Source: Acetobacteraceae bacterium
GTDB taxonomy: Bacteria > Pseudomonadota > Alphaproteobacteria > Acetobacterales > Acetobacteraceae
Length of the DNA: 51,617 bases
Direction: 5' to 3'
NCBI GenBank assembly: GCA_027487675.1
Contig: JAIYDD010000288.1
Location: 1 to 51,617, forward strand
Shown: positions 39,970-48,101 of the stretch, one piece after another
Numbering within the stretch: the first letter of the stretch is position 1
How the letters are laid out: the number at the start of each line of letters is the position of its first letter
Program-made: the position numbers and the translations under genes
The notes under the pieces: generated by a model
The model's database searches: none
Told to the model about the DNA's origin: nothing
Seen by the model: only the letters and a program-made list of their open reading frames with translations

Positions 39970-40917
39970 GTGGACAAGCCGATCATCTTGGTGAAGTCGG
40001 GCGGCGAGGCCTCGATGCCCGAATGGCGCCAGCTCTTCGCCGAACTCGCCCCGCAGCTCGAGCCGCGCTGGTGGGACGACGCGACGGTGGACCGCGAGGC
40101 CGTGCGCTACGTGCTGGTCTGGGACCCGGAGCCGGGGCGGCTGGCGAAGCTGCCAAACCTGCGCGTGATCTTCGGCACCGGCGCGGGCGTGGATTTCATC
40201 ACCGCCGACCCGGACCTGCCGCGCCACCTGCCGCTGGTGCGCATGGCGACGCCAGGGGCCGCGCAGCGCATGGCCGAATTCGTCTGCTGGGCAGCGCTGT
40301 CGCTGCTGAAGGGCGCGCGCCGCATCGGCGCCGGCCAGGCGGAGCGCCGCTGGGACTATTTCGAACCCGACCGCACGGCGCCGGAGACGACCGTCGGCAT
40401 CATGGGCCTCGGCCATATGGGCGCGGCCGCGGCGCGGATGCTGCAGGGCCTGGGCTTCGCCGTGATCGGCTGGTCGCGCGGTCGCAAGGACCTGCCCGGC
40501 GTCGAGAGCTTCTGCGGCGACGCGGAACGCGACGCCTTCCTGGCGCGCAGCCGCATCCTGGTCTGCCTGCTGCCGGCCACCGAGGAGACGCGCGGCCTGA
40601 TCGCCGCGCCCCTGCTGGAGAAGCTGCCGCGCGGCGCGGGGCTGGTGCAGGTCGGCCGCGGCAGCCAGCAGCGCACGGCGGACATCCTCGCCGCGCTCGA
40701 TGCCGGGCAGCTGTCCGGCGCCGTGCTCGACGTGTTCGAGCAGGAGCCGCTGCCGCCGGACCACCCGGCCTGGACGCATCCCGGCGTGCTGGTCACGCCG
40801 CACCTCGCCAGCCTGCCGCCGCGGCGGGAACGCGTGGCGTATGTCGCGCAGCAGATCGCCGCCTTCGAAGCCGGCGGGGCGCTGCGGAACCTCTACGATC
40901 CCGCGCGCGGGTATTGA
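39970..40917 (+). CDS. D-2-hydroxyacid dehydrogenase (glyoxylate/hydroxypyruvate reductase A-like)
   Basis: The protein of about 315 residues has the cofactor motif GIMGLGHMGAAAA, the catalytic Arg in VGRGSQQR, the Glu in FEQEPLPPDHP and the His in VTPHLASLPP, matching GhrA-type reductases. The start is uncertain: GTG 39970 (chosen, family-like N-terminus DKPIILVKSGG, preceded by ggggtgcgc), GTG 39964, or ATG 39895, which adds a low-complexity extension. The segment WSRGRKD after strand 2 favours NADPH. It converges on the alpha/beta hydrolase gene 18 bp away. Confidence 0.88.
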   Translation: MDKPIILVKSGGEASMPEWRQLFAELAPQLEPRWWDDATVDREAVRYVLVWDPEPGRLAKLPNLRVIFGTGAGVDFITADPDLPRHLPLVRMATPGAAQRMAEFVCWAALSLLKGARRIGAGQAERRWDYFEPDRTAPETTVGIMGLGHMGAAAARMLQGLGFAVIGWSRGRKDLPGVESFCGDAERDAFLARSRILVCLLPATEETRGLIAAPLLEKLPRGAGLVQVGRGSQQRTADILAALDAGQLSGAVLDVFEQEPLPPDHPAWTHPGVLVTPHLASLPPRRERVAYVAQQIAAFEAGGALRNLYDPARGY

Positions 40918-40935
40918 GGCGGCGACGCCCGGCGC

Positions 40936-41757
40936 TCAGCGAAGCCAGCGGCGCACGGCGTCCAGCGTCGGCGCGTCGAACAGGTCGTGCAGCACCGAGA
41001 AATGCGTGGTGCCCGGCACCAGCACCGCCTCCGCCTCCTCGCCCCGCGCGCGCAGCGCCTCGGCGAAGCGCAGCGTCTGGCCGACGAAGCCCGGTGTCTC
41101 CCGGGCGCCGGCGACCAGCCGCGCGGGGAAGCGTGCGCCGTCATGCAGCGCGTGCAGCGGGCTCGCGGAACGCGCCTGGGCCGCCGTCAGCGCGACCGAG
41201 GCGCCGACGCTGGTCCGCAGCAGCGGCGCCAGGTCATAGACGCCGCTGACGCCAAGAAGGCCGCGCAACCCGAGCGGCGAGCGCGGATCGAGCATCGCCA
41301 TGGCCGCCAGCTGCGCCCCCGCCGAATGCCCCGACAGCACGACGCGGCCGGCATCGCAGCCGAGCCGCGCCTGCGCCAGCCAGGCCAGCGCCGCATGCGC
41401 CTGCGCGACGATCTGCGGCACGCTGACCGCCGGCGCCAGATCATAGCCCGGCAGCGCGACCGAGATGCCGCGCGCCAGCAGCGGGCCGGCGAGGAAGCCG
41501 AAGATCTCCTTCTCCAGCGCGCGCCAGTAGCCGCCATGGAAGAACACCAGCAGCGGCGTGCCCTCGCCGGCGCCGAAATAATCCAGCCGCATGCGTGGCC
41601 CATCGCCATAGCGCAGGTCGAGCGTCGCGGCGTGCTGCGCGCGCAGCGGATCGCTGGCCGCGCGCATGCGGGCATATTCGGCGTCGCGCTCCGGATGCCG
41701 CGCGCGCAGCGCGTAGTCGGCTTCCAGCGCGGGATCGATGGTGGGCGCGTCACACAC
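40936..41757 (-). CDS. Alpha/beta hydrolase, arylformamidase-like (HGGYW, GHSAG)
   Basis: The 273-residue protein has an oxyanion motif HGGYW (residues 74-78) and nucleophile S145 in SGHSAGA. The HGGYW form is characteristic of kynurenine formamidase relatives in the hormone-sensitive-lipase group. The catalytic His is likely in PGTTHFSVLHD near the C-terminus. The start is GTG 41757, overlapping the livF stop by 8 bp; a reading to 41877 would lie inside livF. It is the last gene of the GntR-liv-diiron operon and probably hydrolyses a formamide, amide or ester related to the imported compound (inference). Confidence 0.87.
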   Translation of the reverse strand: MCDAPTIDPALEADYALRARHPERDAEYARMRAASDPLRAQHAATLDLRYGDGPRMRLDYFGAGEGTPLLVFFHGGYWRALEKEIFGFLAGPLLARGISVALPGYDLAPAVSVPQIVAQAHAALAWLAQARLGCDAGRVVLSGHSAGAQLAAMAMLDPRSPLGLRGLLGVSGVYDLAPLLRTSVGASVALTAAQARSASPLHALHDGARFPARLVAGARETPGFVGQTLRFAEALRARGEEAEAVLVPGTTHFSVLHDLFDAPTLDAVRRWLR

Positions 41758-42451
41758 CCAGATAGGCCTCCCGCACCGCTTCGTCGGCGGCGAGCTCCGC
41801 GCTCGTGCCGCGCACCGCGACCGTGCCCTCCGCCAGCACCGCGCCCTGCTGCGCGACACGCAGCGCGAGCCGCGCATTCTGCTCGGCCAGCAGGATGGTC
41901 AGGCCCTCCGCGTTCAGCGCGGCGATGGTGCGGAAGATGTCGCGCACGACCATCGGCGCCAGGCCCATGCTGGGCTCATCGAGCAGCAGGATGCGCGGCC
42001 CGCCCATCAGCGCGCGCCCGATCGCGAGCATCTGCTGCTCCCCGCCCGACAGCGTGCCGGCTTCCTGCGACAGGCGTTCGGCAAGGCGCGGGAACAGCGC
42101 CAGCACATGCTCGCGCGCGCGGCGCGCGGCGGCGGGATCGGCGCGGTAGGCGCCGATGGCGAGGTTTTCGGCGACCGTCAGGGGGGCGAAGACGCGCCGC
42201 CCTTCCGGCACCATGGCCAGCCCCGCTTCCAGCCGCGCTTCCGGCGGCAGGTCGGTGATGTCGCGCCCTTCGACAAGCACGCGGCCCGCGCGCACGCGCA
42301 GAAGGCCGGAGAGCGCGCGCATCGTGGTGGTCTTGCCCGCCCCGTTGGCCCCGAGCAGGCAGACGCAGCCGCCGCGCGGCACCGCGAGGTCCACGCCGCG
42401 CAGCACCGTCGCGCTGCCGTAGCCGGCGGTCAGCCCCCGCACCTCAAGCAT
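41750..42451 (-). CDS. livF: Branched-chain-type ABC ATPase, LivF family (second liv system)
   Basis: The 233-residue ATPase has Walker A GANGAGKT, the signature LSGGEQQMLAIGRALMGG, Walker B LLLDEPSMGLAP and AEQNARLAL. Its ATG at 42451 overlaps the livG stop by 8 bp, and its stop overlaps the hydrolase GTG by 8 bp. It is similar in length and layout to the first LivF at 23598, but the two systems differ clearly in sequence, so this is not a recent duplication. Confidence 0.93.
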   Translation of the reverse strand: MLEVRGLTAGYGSATVLRGVDLAVPRGGCVCLLGANGAGKTTTMRALSGLLRVRAGRVLVEGRDITDLPPEARLEAGLAMVPEGRRVFAPLTVAENLAIGAYRADPAAARRAREHVLALFPRLAERLSQEAGTLSGGEQQMLAIGRALMGGPRILLLDEPSMGLAPMVVRDIFRTIAALNAEGLTILLAEQNARLALRVAQQGAVLAEGTVAVRGTSAELAADEAVREAYLGV

Positions 42452-43208
42452 CGTCGTCGCGGCCCAGATAGGCTTCGATCACGGCAGGGTCGCGGCTGAC
42501 CTGGTCCGGCGTGCCGGCCGCGATCTGCCGCCCGCCCGACATCACCAGGATATGCTGGGCGATCGACATCACCAGGCGCATGTTGTGCTCCACCAGCAGC
42601 ACCGTCGTGCCGTCGCGCGCGATGCCGCGGATCAGGGACGCCATGCGCCCGGCCTCGGCATGCGGCAGTCCGGCGGCGGGCTCGTCCAGCAGCAGCAGGC
42701 GCGGCGCGGAGGCGAGCGCGCGGGCGAGTTCCAGCAGCTTGCCCTCGCCATAGGCCAGCCCGCCCGCGGGGTCGTCGGCGCGCGCCGCGAGCCCGACGCG
42801 ATCGAGCAGCGCCAGCACCTGCCGCCGTTCCTCCGCCGCGCGGCGCGTCGCACCGCCCAGCAGGTCGCGCAGCACGCCGCCCGGCCGGTGCGCGTCGAGG
42901 CCGAGCAGCACGTTCTCCGCCACCGACAGGTCCGGCACGATGCGCAGGTTCTGGAAGGTGCGTGCCAGGCCGAGCTTCACGCGCCCATGCATCGGCACGC
43001 GGGCGATGTCGGCGCCGTCCAGCCGCACCTCGCCGGCGCTCGGCGCGACGGCGCCGGCGATGATGTTGAACAGCGTCGTCTTGCCCGCGCCGTTCGGCCC
43101 GATGACGGCGGCGAGCTGCCCCGGCGGGACGGAGAGCGCGATGTCCGCCACTGCCTGCACGCCGCCGAACCGCTTGCAGACGCCGCGCAGCTCGAGCAGC
43201 GCCGTCAT
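42444..43208 (-). CDS. livG: Branched-chain-type ABC ATPase, LivG family (second liv system)
   Basis: The 254-residue ATPase has Walker A GPNGAGKT, the LivG-type signature LAYGEGKLLELARAL in place of LSGGQ, Walker B LLLLDEPAAGLPHAE and VEHNMRLVMSIA. The ATG at 43208 overlaps the livM stop by 4 bp. Long upstream in-frame readings are shadows of livM. Confidence 0.93.
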   Translation of the reverse strand: MTALLELRGVCKRFGGVQAVADIALSVPPGQLAAVIGPNGAGKTTLFNIIAGAVAPSAGEVRLDGADIARVPMHGRVKLGLARTFQNLRIVPDLSVAENVLLGLDAHRPGGVLRDLLGGATRRAAEERRQVLALLDRVGLAARADDPAGGLAYGEGKLLELARALASAPRLLLLDEPAAGLPHAEAGRMASLIRGIARDGTTVLLVEHNMRLVMSIAQHILVMSGGRQIAAGTPDQVSRDPAVIEAYLGRDDDA

Positions 43209-44158
43209 GCGCGCGCCCGCCGCAGCCGCCCGCGCAGCGCCGCACCCAGCGCCGCCAGCCCGCCCGGATAGGCCAGCAGCACCAGCACCAGCGCGCCGCC
43301 GAAGATCAGCATCTCGAAATCGTGGAAGCGGCCCAGCACTTCCGGCGTCATGGTCAGCACCAGCGCGCCCGGCAGCGGCCCCCAGAACCGCCCCCAGCCG
43401 CCGATCGCGACCGCGGTCAGCAGCAGCACGGAGCGCAGGAAGCCGAAGGTCTCGGGCGAGGCGAACTGGTTGACGTGCACATAGACCCAGCCCCCCGCGC
43501 CGGCCATCGCCGCGGCCAGGACGAAGATCGCGATCTTCACCCGCGCCGTGTCCACGCCGAGCCCGCCCGCCGCCAGTTCGGAAAAGGTGATCGCCCGCAT
43601 CGTCCGCCCCGTGCGCGACGCCAGCAGCCGCAGCGCGATCAGCATGCACAGCCCCGCATAGCACCATGCCACCAGGTACTGCCCCAGCGGCATGTCCACC
43701 GGATGCCCGAAGTCGCGCACGAAGCCCGGCACGCCGAGCAGCCCGTTCGGACCGCCGGTCAGCGACACCAGCTCGTTGAACATCACCGTCATGATCGCGC
43801 TGAACCCAAGCGTCGCCATCGCCAGGTAGTGCCCGTGCAGCCTGAGCGCCGGGATGCCGATGATGACGGCGCCGAGCGAGGCCAGCGCAACCGCCGCCGG
43901 CAGCCCCGCCATCGGGTCCCACCCGTAGCGCGCCGCGAGCACGCCCGACGCATAGGCGCCGAGCCCGAAGAAGGTCGCGTGGCACAGCGAGACCTGCCCG
44001 CAATAGCCCGCCACCAGGTTCAGCCCGACCACCAGCCCGACATTCACCAGGAACCCCACGCCGAGCAGCGTCACGTAGTCGTTCGGCGACAGGAAGGGCC
44101 AGGCGAGCAGCGCGACGAAGACGAGCCCGAGCCAGGCCGGATGCGGCAGGCCGCTCAT
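43205..44158 (-). CDS. livM: Branched-chain-type ABC permease, LivM family (second liv system)
   Basis: The 317-residue permease carries LNLVAGYCGQVSLCHATFFGLGAY (residues about 47-70), LRLHGHYLAMATLGFSAIM and the coupling segment GGLGVDTARVKIAIFVLAAAMAG. These are LivM family features. Both ends overlap neighbours by 4 bp (livH upstream, livG downstream), indicating strict cotranslation. Confidence 0.93.
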   Translation of the reverse strand: MSGLPHPAWLGLVFVALLAWPFLSPNDYVTLLGVGFLVNVGLVVGLNLVAGYCGQVSLCHATFFGLGAYASGVLAARYGWDPMAGLPAAVALASLGAVIIGIPALRLHGHYLAMATLGFSAIMTVMFNELVSLTGGPNGLLGVPGFVRDFGHPVDMPLGQYLVAWCYAGLCMLIALRLLASRTGRTMRAITFSELAAGGLGVDTARVKIAIFVLAAAMAGAGGWVYVHVNQFASPETFGFLRSVLLLTAVAIGGWGRFWGPLPGALVLTMTPEVLGRFHDFEMLIFGGALVLVLLAYPGGLAALGAALRGRLRRARA

Positions 44159-45042
44159 ACCCGCTCCGCCTTGCGCTTGCCGAACAGGCCGGAGGGCCGC
44201 AGGAACAGCACCGCGAGCAGCAGCAGGAACGCCACCGCCTCCTTGAAGCGCGACGAAATGGCGTAGCCCGCCAGCCCTTCCAGCGTGCCGAGCAGCAGGC
44301 CGCCCGCCACCGCCCCCAGCGGATGCCCCATGCCGCCCAGCATCGCGGCCGAGAAGCCCTTGAAGCCCAGCATCGTGCCCTGGTTGTAGTCGATCAGCGT
44401 GAGCGGCGTGATGACGAGGCCCGCCACCGCGCCCGCCGCCGCCGCCAGCCCGAAGGACAGCATCACCATCCGCTGCACCGGCACGCCCACCAGCGCCGCC
44501 GCATCCCGATCCGCCGCCGCCGCGCGCAGCGCGAGCCCGGTGCGGCTGCGCGCGAAGAAGACCTGCAGCGCGAAGATGAAGCCTGCGCAGGCCGCCAGCA
44601 CGATCAGCGACTGCGCCGGGATCGCAGCACCCGCGATGCGCAGCACCGCATCGCCGAGCGGCCCCGGATAGCCCGTCGGGTTCTTCCCCAGGGTCACCAT
44701 GATGGCGCCCTTGGTGAAGATGGCGATGCCGATGCTGACCATGGTGATCAGCAGCGGCGAGGCGTCGCGCAGCCGCTGCACCGCCAGAAGATAGGATGCG
44801 ACGCCGACGGCGACGACGAGCAGCAGCGATGCCGCGCCCGCCAGCCCCGTCGCGAAGCCCGCCATGTGCCCCGCCGCCGTCGCCATGCCGGCCAGCATCA
44901 CCCATTCGCCCTGCGCGAAATTCACCGCGCCGGTGGCGCGATAGATCAGGCTGAAGCCCAGGCCCACCAGCCCGTAGATCGCCCCCGTGCCGAGCCCGCC
45001 GAACAGCACCTGCAACAGCGCCGCCGCATCCATGGGCGGCAT
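44155..45042 (-). CDS. livH: Branched-chain-type ABC permease, LivH family (second liv system)
   Basis: The 295-residue permease has GGLGTGAIYGLVGLGFSLIYRATGAVNFAQGEWVML-type helices at the N-terminus (residues about 15-50) and AAMLGGMGHPLGAVAGGLLLG in the coupling loop. The ATG at 45042 overlaps by one base the stop of the upstream diiron paralog, so the enzyme genes and transporter genes are one translational chain. A second in-frame ATG lies 9 bp downstream. Confidence 0.93.
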   Translation of the reverse strand: MPPMDAAALLQVLFGGLGTGAIYGLVGLGFSLIYRATGAVNFAQGEWVMLAGMATAAGHMAGFATGLAGAASLLLVVAVGVASYLLAVQRLRDASPLLITMVSIGIAIFTKGAIMVTLGKNPTGYPGPLGDAVLRIAGAAIPAQSLIVLAACAGFIFALQVFFARSRTGLALRAAAADRDAAALVGVPVQRMVMLSFGLAAAAGAVAGLVITPLTLIDYNQGTMLGFKGFSAAMLGGMGHPLGAVAGGLLLGTLEGLAGYAISSRFKEAVAFLLLLAVLFLRPSGLFGKRKAERV

Positions 45043-45968
45043 CAGCCGCGGCCCAGCAAGGCGTGGCTGAATTCCGGCAGCGCCACGCCGAGCGTGCCGA
45101 GGAACACCCGCGCATCGTGCAGCCAGCGTCGCAGCGCCGCTGCCTCCTGCTCCGGCGTCGCGGCGCCGAGGCCGGCCTCCGCCGTCAGCGCATCCGCCGC
45201 CGCCTCCCGCGCCGCGGCGTTCGGGGCGAGCCAGGGCATGTGGTAGCCGGCGAACTCCACCTCCGCCATGTGCTGCGCGATGGCGGCGGCGATGCGCGCG
45301 CGGTCTTCCGCTGTCCAGCCGGGCGCGCGGTGCGCCAGGTAGATCTGGCCGAAGAAGGAATGACGCGTCTTCGCCGCGATCATGCGGTCCAGCACCGCGC
45401 CGATCGCGAGGTTCTCCGTGCCCGCGCGCTGCGCCTCGGCCAGGGCGCGTTCCAGCCCGTCCTCGAAGAAGCAATGCACGGCGACCAGCGCGTCGAGCGC
45501 GTTGCGCGCATCGAAGGCGGCGCGGTGCAGGCCGCGGTTGAACAGCGCGGCGTAGGCATCGGTGCCGGGCCGCGCCGGCGGCTTCGCGCCCTGCGGTGCC
45601 AGGGCACGCGCCAGCATGTCGCAGGCCTCGACCTGCCAGGCTTCCTCGGTGTTGCGCACGGTGAGGAACATGCGCGTCTCCGCCTCGCGCCCCTTCTCCA
45701 TGCAGAAGCGGACGACGAAGGCCGGCGTCTCGGTCAGCGCCGTCGCCTCCAACCAGGCGCGGCGCCGCCAGCACGCCGCCGCGGCCTCCCGCAGCTTCGG
45801 GTCCAGCGTCTCCGCCCCCAGCCGGTCCCACGGCACCGCCCGCCGTGGATCCCAGCGCGCGCGCTTGCTCTCCTCGTAGAGCCGCCGCAGCGCCGGCACC
45901 TCCTCCGACAGCTTCAGCGGGAAGCGCTGCTCGACGAGGATCGGGACCGGATCGTGAAGCGCGGCCAT
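45042..45968 (-). CDS. Ferritin-like diiron-family protein with substituted metal ligands (paralog B)
   Basis: The 308-residue protein aligns end to end with the neighbouring paralog A: WDPxxxVPWxxL, RRAWxE, the ExxH region and a long shared C-terminus (LPEFSHALLG versus LPAFTHPKLG). Of the six ligand positions, E74, E109, E169 and H203 are kept. The His after E109 is Gln-112 (EAWQ) and the last Glu is Lys-200 (KTRH). A normal diiron centre is therefore unlikely, and it may be a structural or regulatory partner of paralog A, as in catalytic/non-catalytic subunit pairs of known diiron oxygenases. The gene lies 6 bp after paralog A and overlaps livH by one base. Confidence 0.82.
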   Translation of the reverse strand: MAALHDPVPILVEQRFPLKLSEEVPALRRLYEESKRARWDPRRAVPWDRLGAETLDPKLREAAAACWRRRAWLEATALTETPAFVVRFCMEKGREAETRMFLTVRNTEEAWQVEACDMLARALAPQGAKPPARPGTDAYAALFNRGLHRAAFDARNALDALVAVHCFFEDGLERALAEAQRAGTENLAIGAVLDRMIAAKTRHSFFGQIYLAHRAPGWTAEDRARIAAAIAQHMAEVEFAGYHMPWLAPNAAAREAAADALTAEAGLGAATPEQEAAALRRWLHDARVFLGTLGVALPEFSHALLGRG

Positions 45969-45974
45969 GCGTTG

Positions 45975-46928
45975 TCAGACCGTGCCGAGCTTCGGATGGG
46001 TGAAGGCCGGCAGCTCGATCCCGAAGGCGTCCATGCGCGCGCGGATGCGCTTCAGGCTGTCCACGAAGACCGGCTTCTCCGCCTCCTCGACCGTCGCGCC
46101 GAGCCCCGCTTCCCAGGTGATGCGGTCCGCCTCCACCTCCGCCGCGCTGGCGGGGGAGGGCGGGGCAAGCCAGGCAGAGTGGTAGCCGTTCAGCTCCACC
46201 TTCTCGATCATCACGATCACCGCGTCGCGCACCTGCGCGCGCTGCGCCGGCGTCATCCGCGCGATCTCGTGTTCCAGAAAGTACCAGCCGAAGGCGCAGT
46301 GCCGCACCTCGTCGCGCATGATGTTGCGGCAGATCGCCTTGGCGACGGGATCGGTCGTGATCTCGACCAGGTGGCGGAAGACGTCGAAGGCGATCTCCTC
46401 CGCCGTGCAGACCAGCGCGGCGATGATCGCCTCCAGCGGGACGGCGGTGTCGAGCGCCGCGCGCCGCACGCCATGCGTGGCCACGCTGCCCTGGTAGGCG
46501 GCCTCGACGGGCTTCTCCAGGTAGCCGCCCAGCTTCTCCGCCATCAGGTGGCAGACCTCCGCGTGGCGCGTCTCCTCCTGGCTGCGGATCGTGAAGAACA
46601 GCTGCATGTCGGAGGGCCGGCGTTCCACGCCGAAGCGGATCTGCAGCGTCGGGCTTTCGCTGATCGCGCCGTATTCGCTCCAGGCGCGGCGCGACCAGTA
46701 TTGCCGCGCGGAGAAGAGCTGCGCCTCGGTGTATCTCGCGGTGTCCAGCAGCTCCCACGGCACGTCGGTCTGCGGGTCCCACTGGTTGCGCGTCGCGGTG
46801 TGGAACAGCTCGCGGATGCGCGGGATCTCCGCGTCGAAATCGGCGGGGAAGCGGTCCTCGGCCTGGCCCAGCAGGCCCTGCACCATCTCCGTCGCCTGCG
46901 CCGGCGACATGTCGCGGGTGAGCAGCAT
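45975..46928 (-). CDS. Ferritin-like diiron oxygenase-type protein (paralog A, complete ligand set)
   Basis: The 317-residue, mostly helical protein has the arrangement of a carboxylate-bridged diiron enzyme: E85 (RRAWSEYG), E119-T-R-H122 (SQEETRHAE), E177/E178 (CTAEEIAF) and E207-V-R-H210 (RDEVRH). This is two ExxH pairs plus two further Glu, as in ribonucleotide-reductase-R2-like and AurF-like oxygenases. The exact subfamily cannot be fixed from the sequence alone. It lies 15 bp after the livK gene and 6 bp before paralog B. Oxidation of the compound imported by the surrounding liv genes is the natural inference. No reductase gene is in the operon. Confidence 0.85.
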   Translation of the reverse strand: MLLTRDMSPAQATEMVQGLLGQAEDRFPADFDAEIPRIRELFHTATRNQWDPQTDVPWELLDTARYTEAQLFSARQYWSRRAWSEYGAISESPTLQIRFGVERRPSDMQLFFTIRSQEETRHAEVCHLMAEKLGGYLEKPVEAAYQGSVATHGVRRAALDTAVPLEAIIAALVCTAEEIAFDVFRHLVEITTDPVAKAICRNIMRDEVRHCAFGWYFLEHEIARMTPAQRAQVRDAVIVMIEKVELNGYHSAWLAPPSPASAAEVEADRITWEAGLGATVEEAEKPVFVDSLKRIRARMDAFGIELPAFTHPKLGTV

Positions 46929-46943
46929 GGCGGGGGTCCTTCC

Positions 46944-48101
46944 TTACGTCACGAGGTTGAAGCGGCCGGCGCGCCAGTCGAGCATCACGACGTCGTCCTT
47001 CGACAGCCCGCTGTGCCGCTCGGCCGAGAAGCTGAACACGCCGCTGACGCCGCGATGGCCGCGGATGCCCTCGATCGCGTCACGCACCGCGTTGCGGTCC
47101 GCGCCGCCGCGCTGCAACCCGATCGAGGCCAGCATCATCGCGTCATAGGTCTGGCCGACGAACTGGTTCGGCGCGCGGCGGTACTTTGCCGTGAAGCGCT
47201 CCGTCAGGCCGAGGATCGCGTTGCGCGTCGGGTCCGTCTCCGGCAGTTGGTCGCCGATCGGGAACTTCACCGACAGCAGCAGCAGCCCCTGCGCTGCCTC
47301 GCCCGCCAGCTCCATGAAGCGCTGCGCGACGAAGCCGTAGCTGTGCACCAGCTGCCGGTCGCCGAGGCCAAGCTGCCGCGCCTGGCGCAGGAACACCACG
47401 CCGACCGGCGCCGTCGTCCAGCACAGCACCACCTGGCTGTCGCCGCCGCGGATGCGCGTCAGCTGCGCGGTCAGGTCCGTGTCGGCGGGATTGAAGCTTT
47501 CATAGGCCACCTGCAGGTTCCGCCGTGCGGCGACGAGGCGCATCTGCTCCACCGCGCTCTGCCCGAAGCCGGAACTGTCGGCCAGCATCGCGACGCGCGT
47601 GCGGCTGTTGGCGTGGCACCAATCGGCCAGGCGTTCGAGCACCTGGTCGTCGTCCACCGTGGACTTGAAGACGAAGCGGCGTTCCGCGACGGGCGTCACG
47701 ATGCTCATCGCGCCCTCGGTCGAGATGAAGGGCACGCGCGCCTGCTCGGCCATCGGCGCCATGGCCAGCGCGATGCCGCTCATGCTGCCGCCGCCGACCA
47801 GCACGTCCACGCGGTCCTGCGACAGCAGCCGGCGCGTGGCGTTCAGCGCGCGCTGCGTCTGGCTTTCGCCGTCGTAGAAGAACCACTCGATGCGCCGTCC
47901 GCCGATGCCGCCGGCGGCGTTGATCTCCTCCACCGCCAGCTCGACGCCGACGCGCATGTCCTCGCCGAGGAAGGCGGCGGGGCCGGTGACGGACAGGATC
48001 GTGCCGACCTTGAAGGTCTGTGCCTGCGCGAAGCTTGGGCGGATGGCGGGCACGGCGAGCGCCGTCGCCAGCAGGGCGCGGCGGGGAAGGGCGGTTCTCA
48101 T
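46944..48101 (-). CDS. Branched-chain-type ABC transporter substrate-binding protein (second liv system)
   Basis: The 385-residue periplasmic protein has an arginine-containing signal (LPRRALLATALAVPA, cleavage near SFAQA) and family blocks FKVGTILSVTGPAAFLGEDM and VEEINAAGGIGGRRIE. Its ATG overlaps the GntR regulator stop by 4 bp, and the diiron gene follows after 15 bp. The ligand is unknown. Its location as first structural gene after the regulator suggests that the regulator responds to the same compound or a product. Confidence 0.92.
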   Translation of the reverse strand: MRTALPRRALLATALAVPAIRPSFAQAQTFKVGTILSVTGPAAFLGEDMRVGVELAVEEINAAGGIGGRRIEWFFYDGESQTQRALNATRRLLSQDRVDVLVGGGSMSGIALAMAPMAEQARVPFISTEGAMSIVTPVAERRFVFKSTVDDDQVLERLADWCHANSRTRVAMLADSSGFGQSAVEQMRLVAARRNLQVAYESFNPADTDLTAQLTRIRGGDSQVVLCWTTAPVGVVFLRQARQLGLGDRQLVHSYGFVAQRFMELAGEAAQGLLLLSVKFPIGDQLPETDPTRNAILGLTERFTAKYRRAPNQFVGQTYDAMMLASIGLQRGGADRNAVRDAIEGIRGHRGVSGVFSFSAERHSGLSKDDVVMLDWRAGRFNLVT

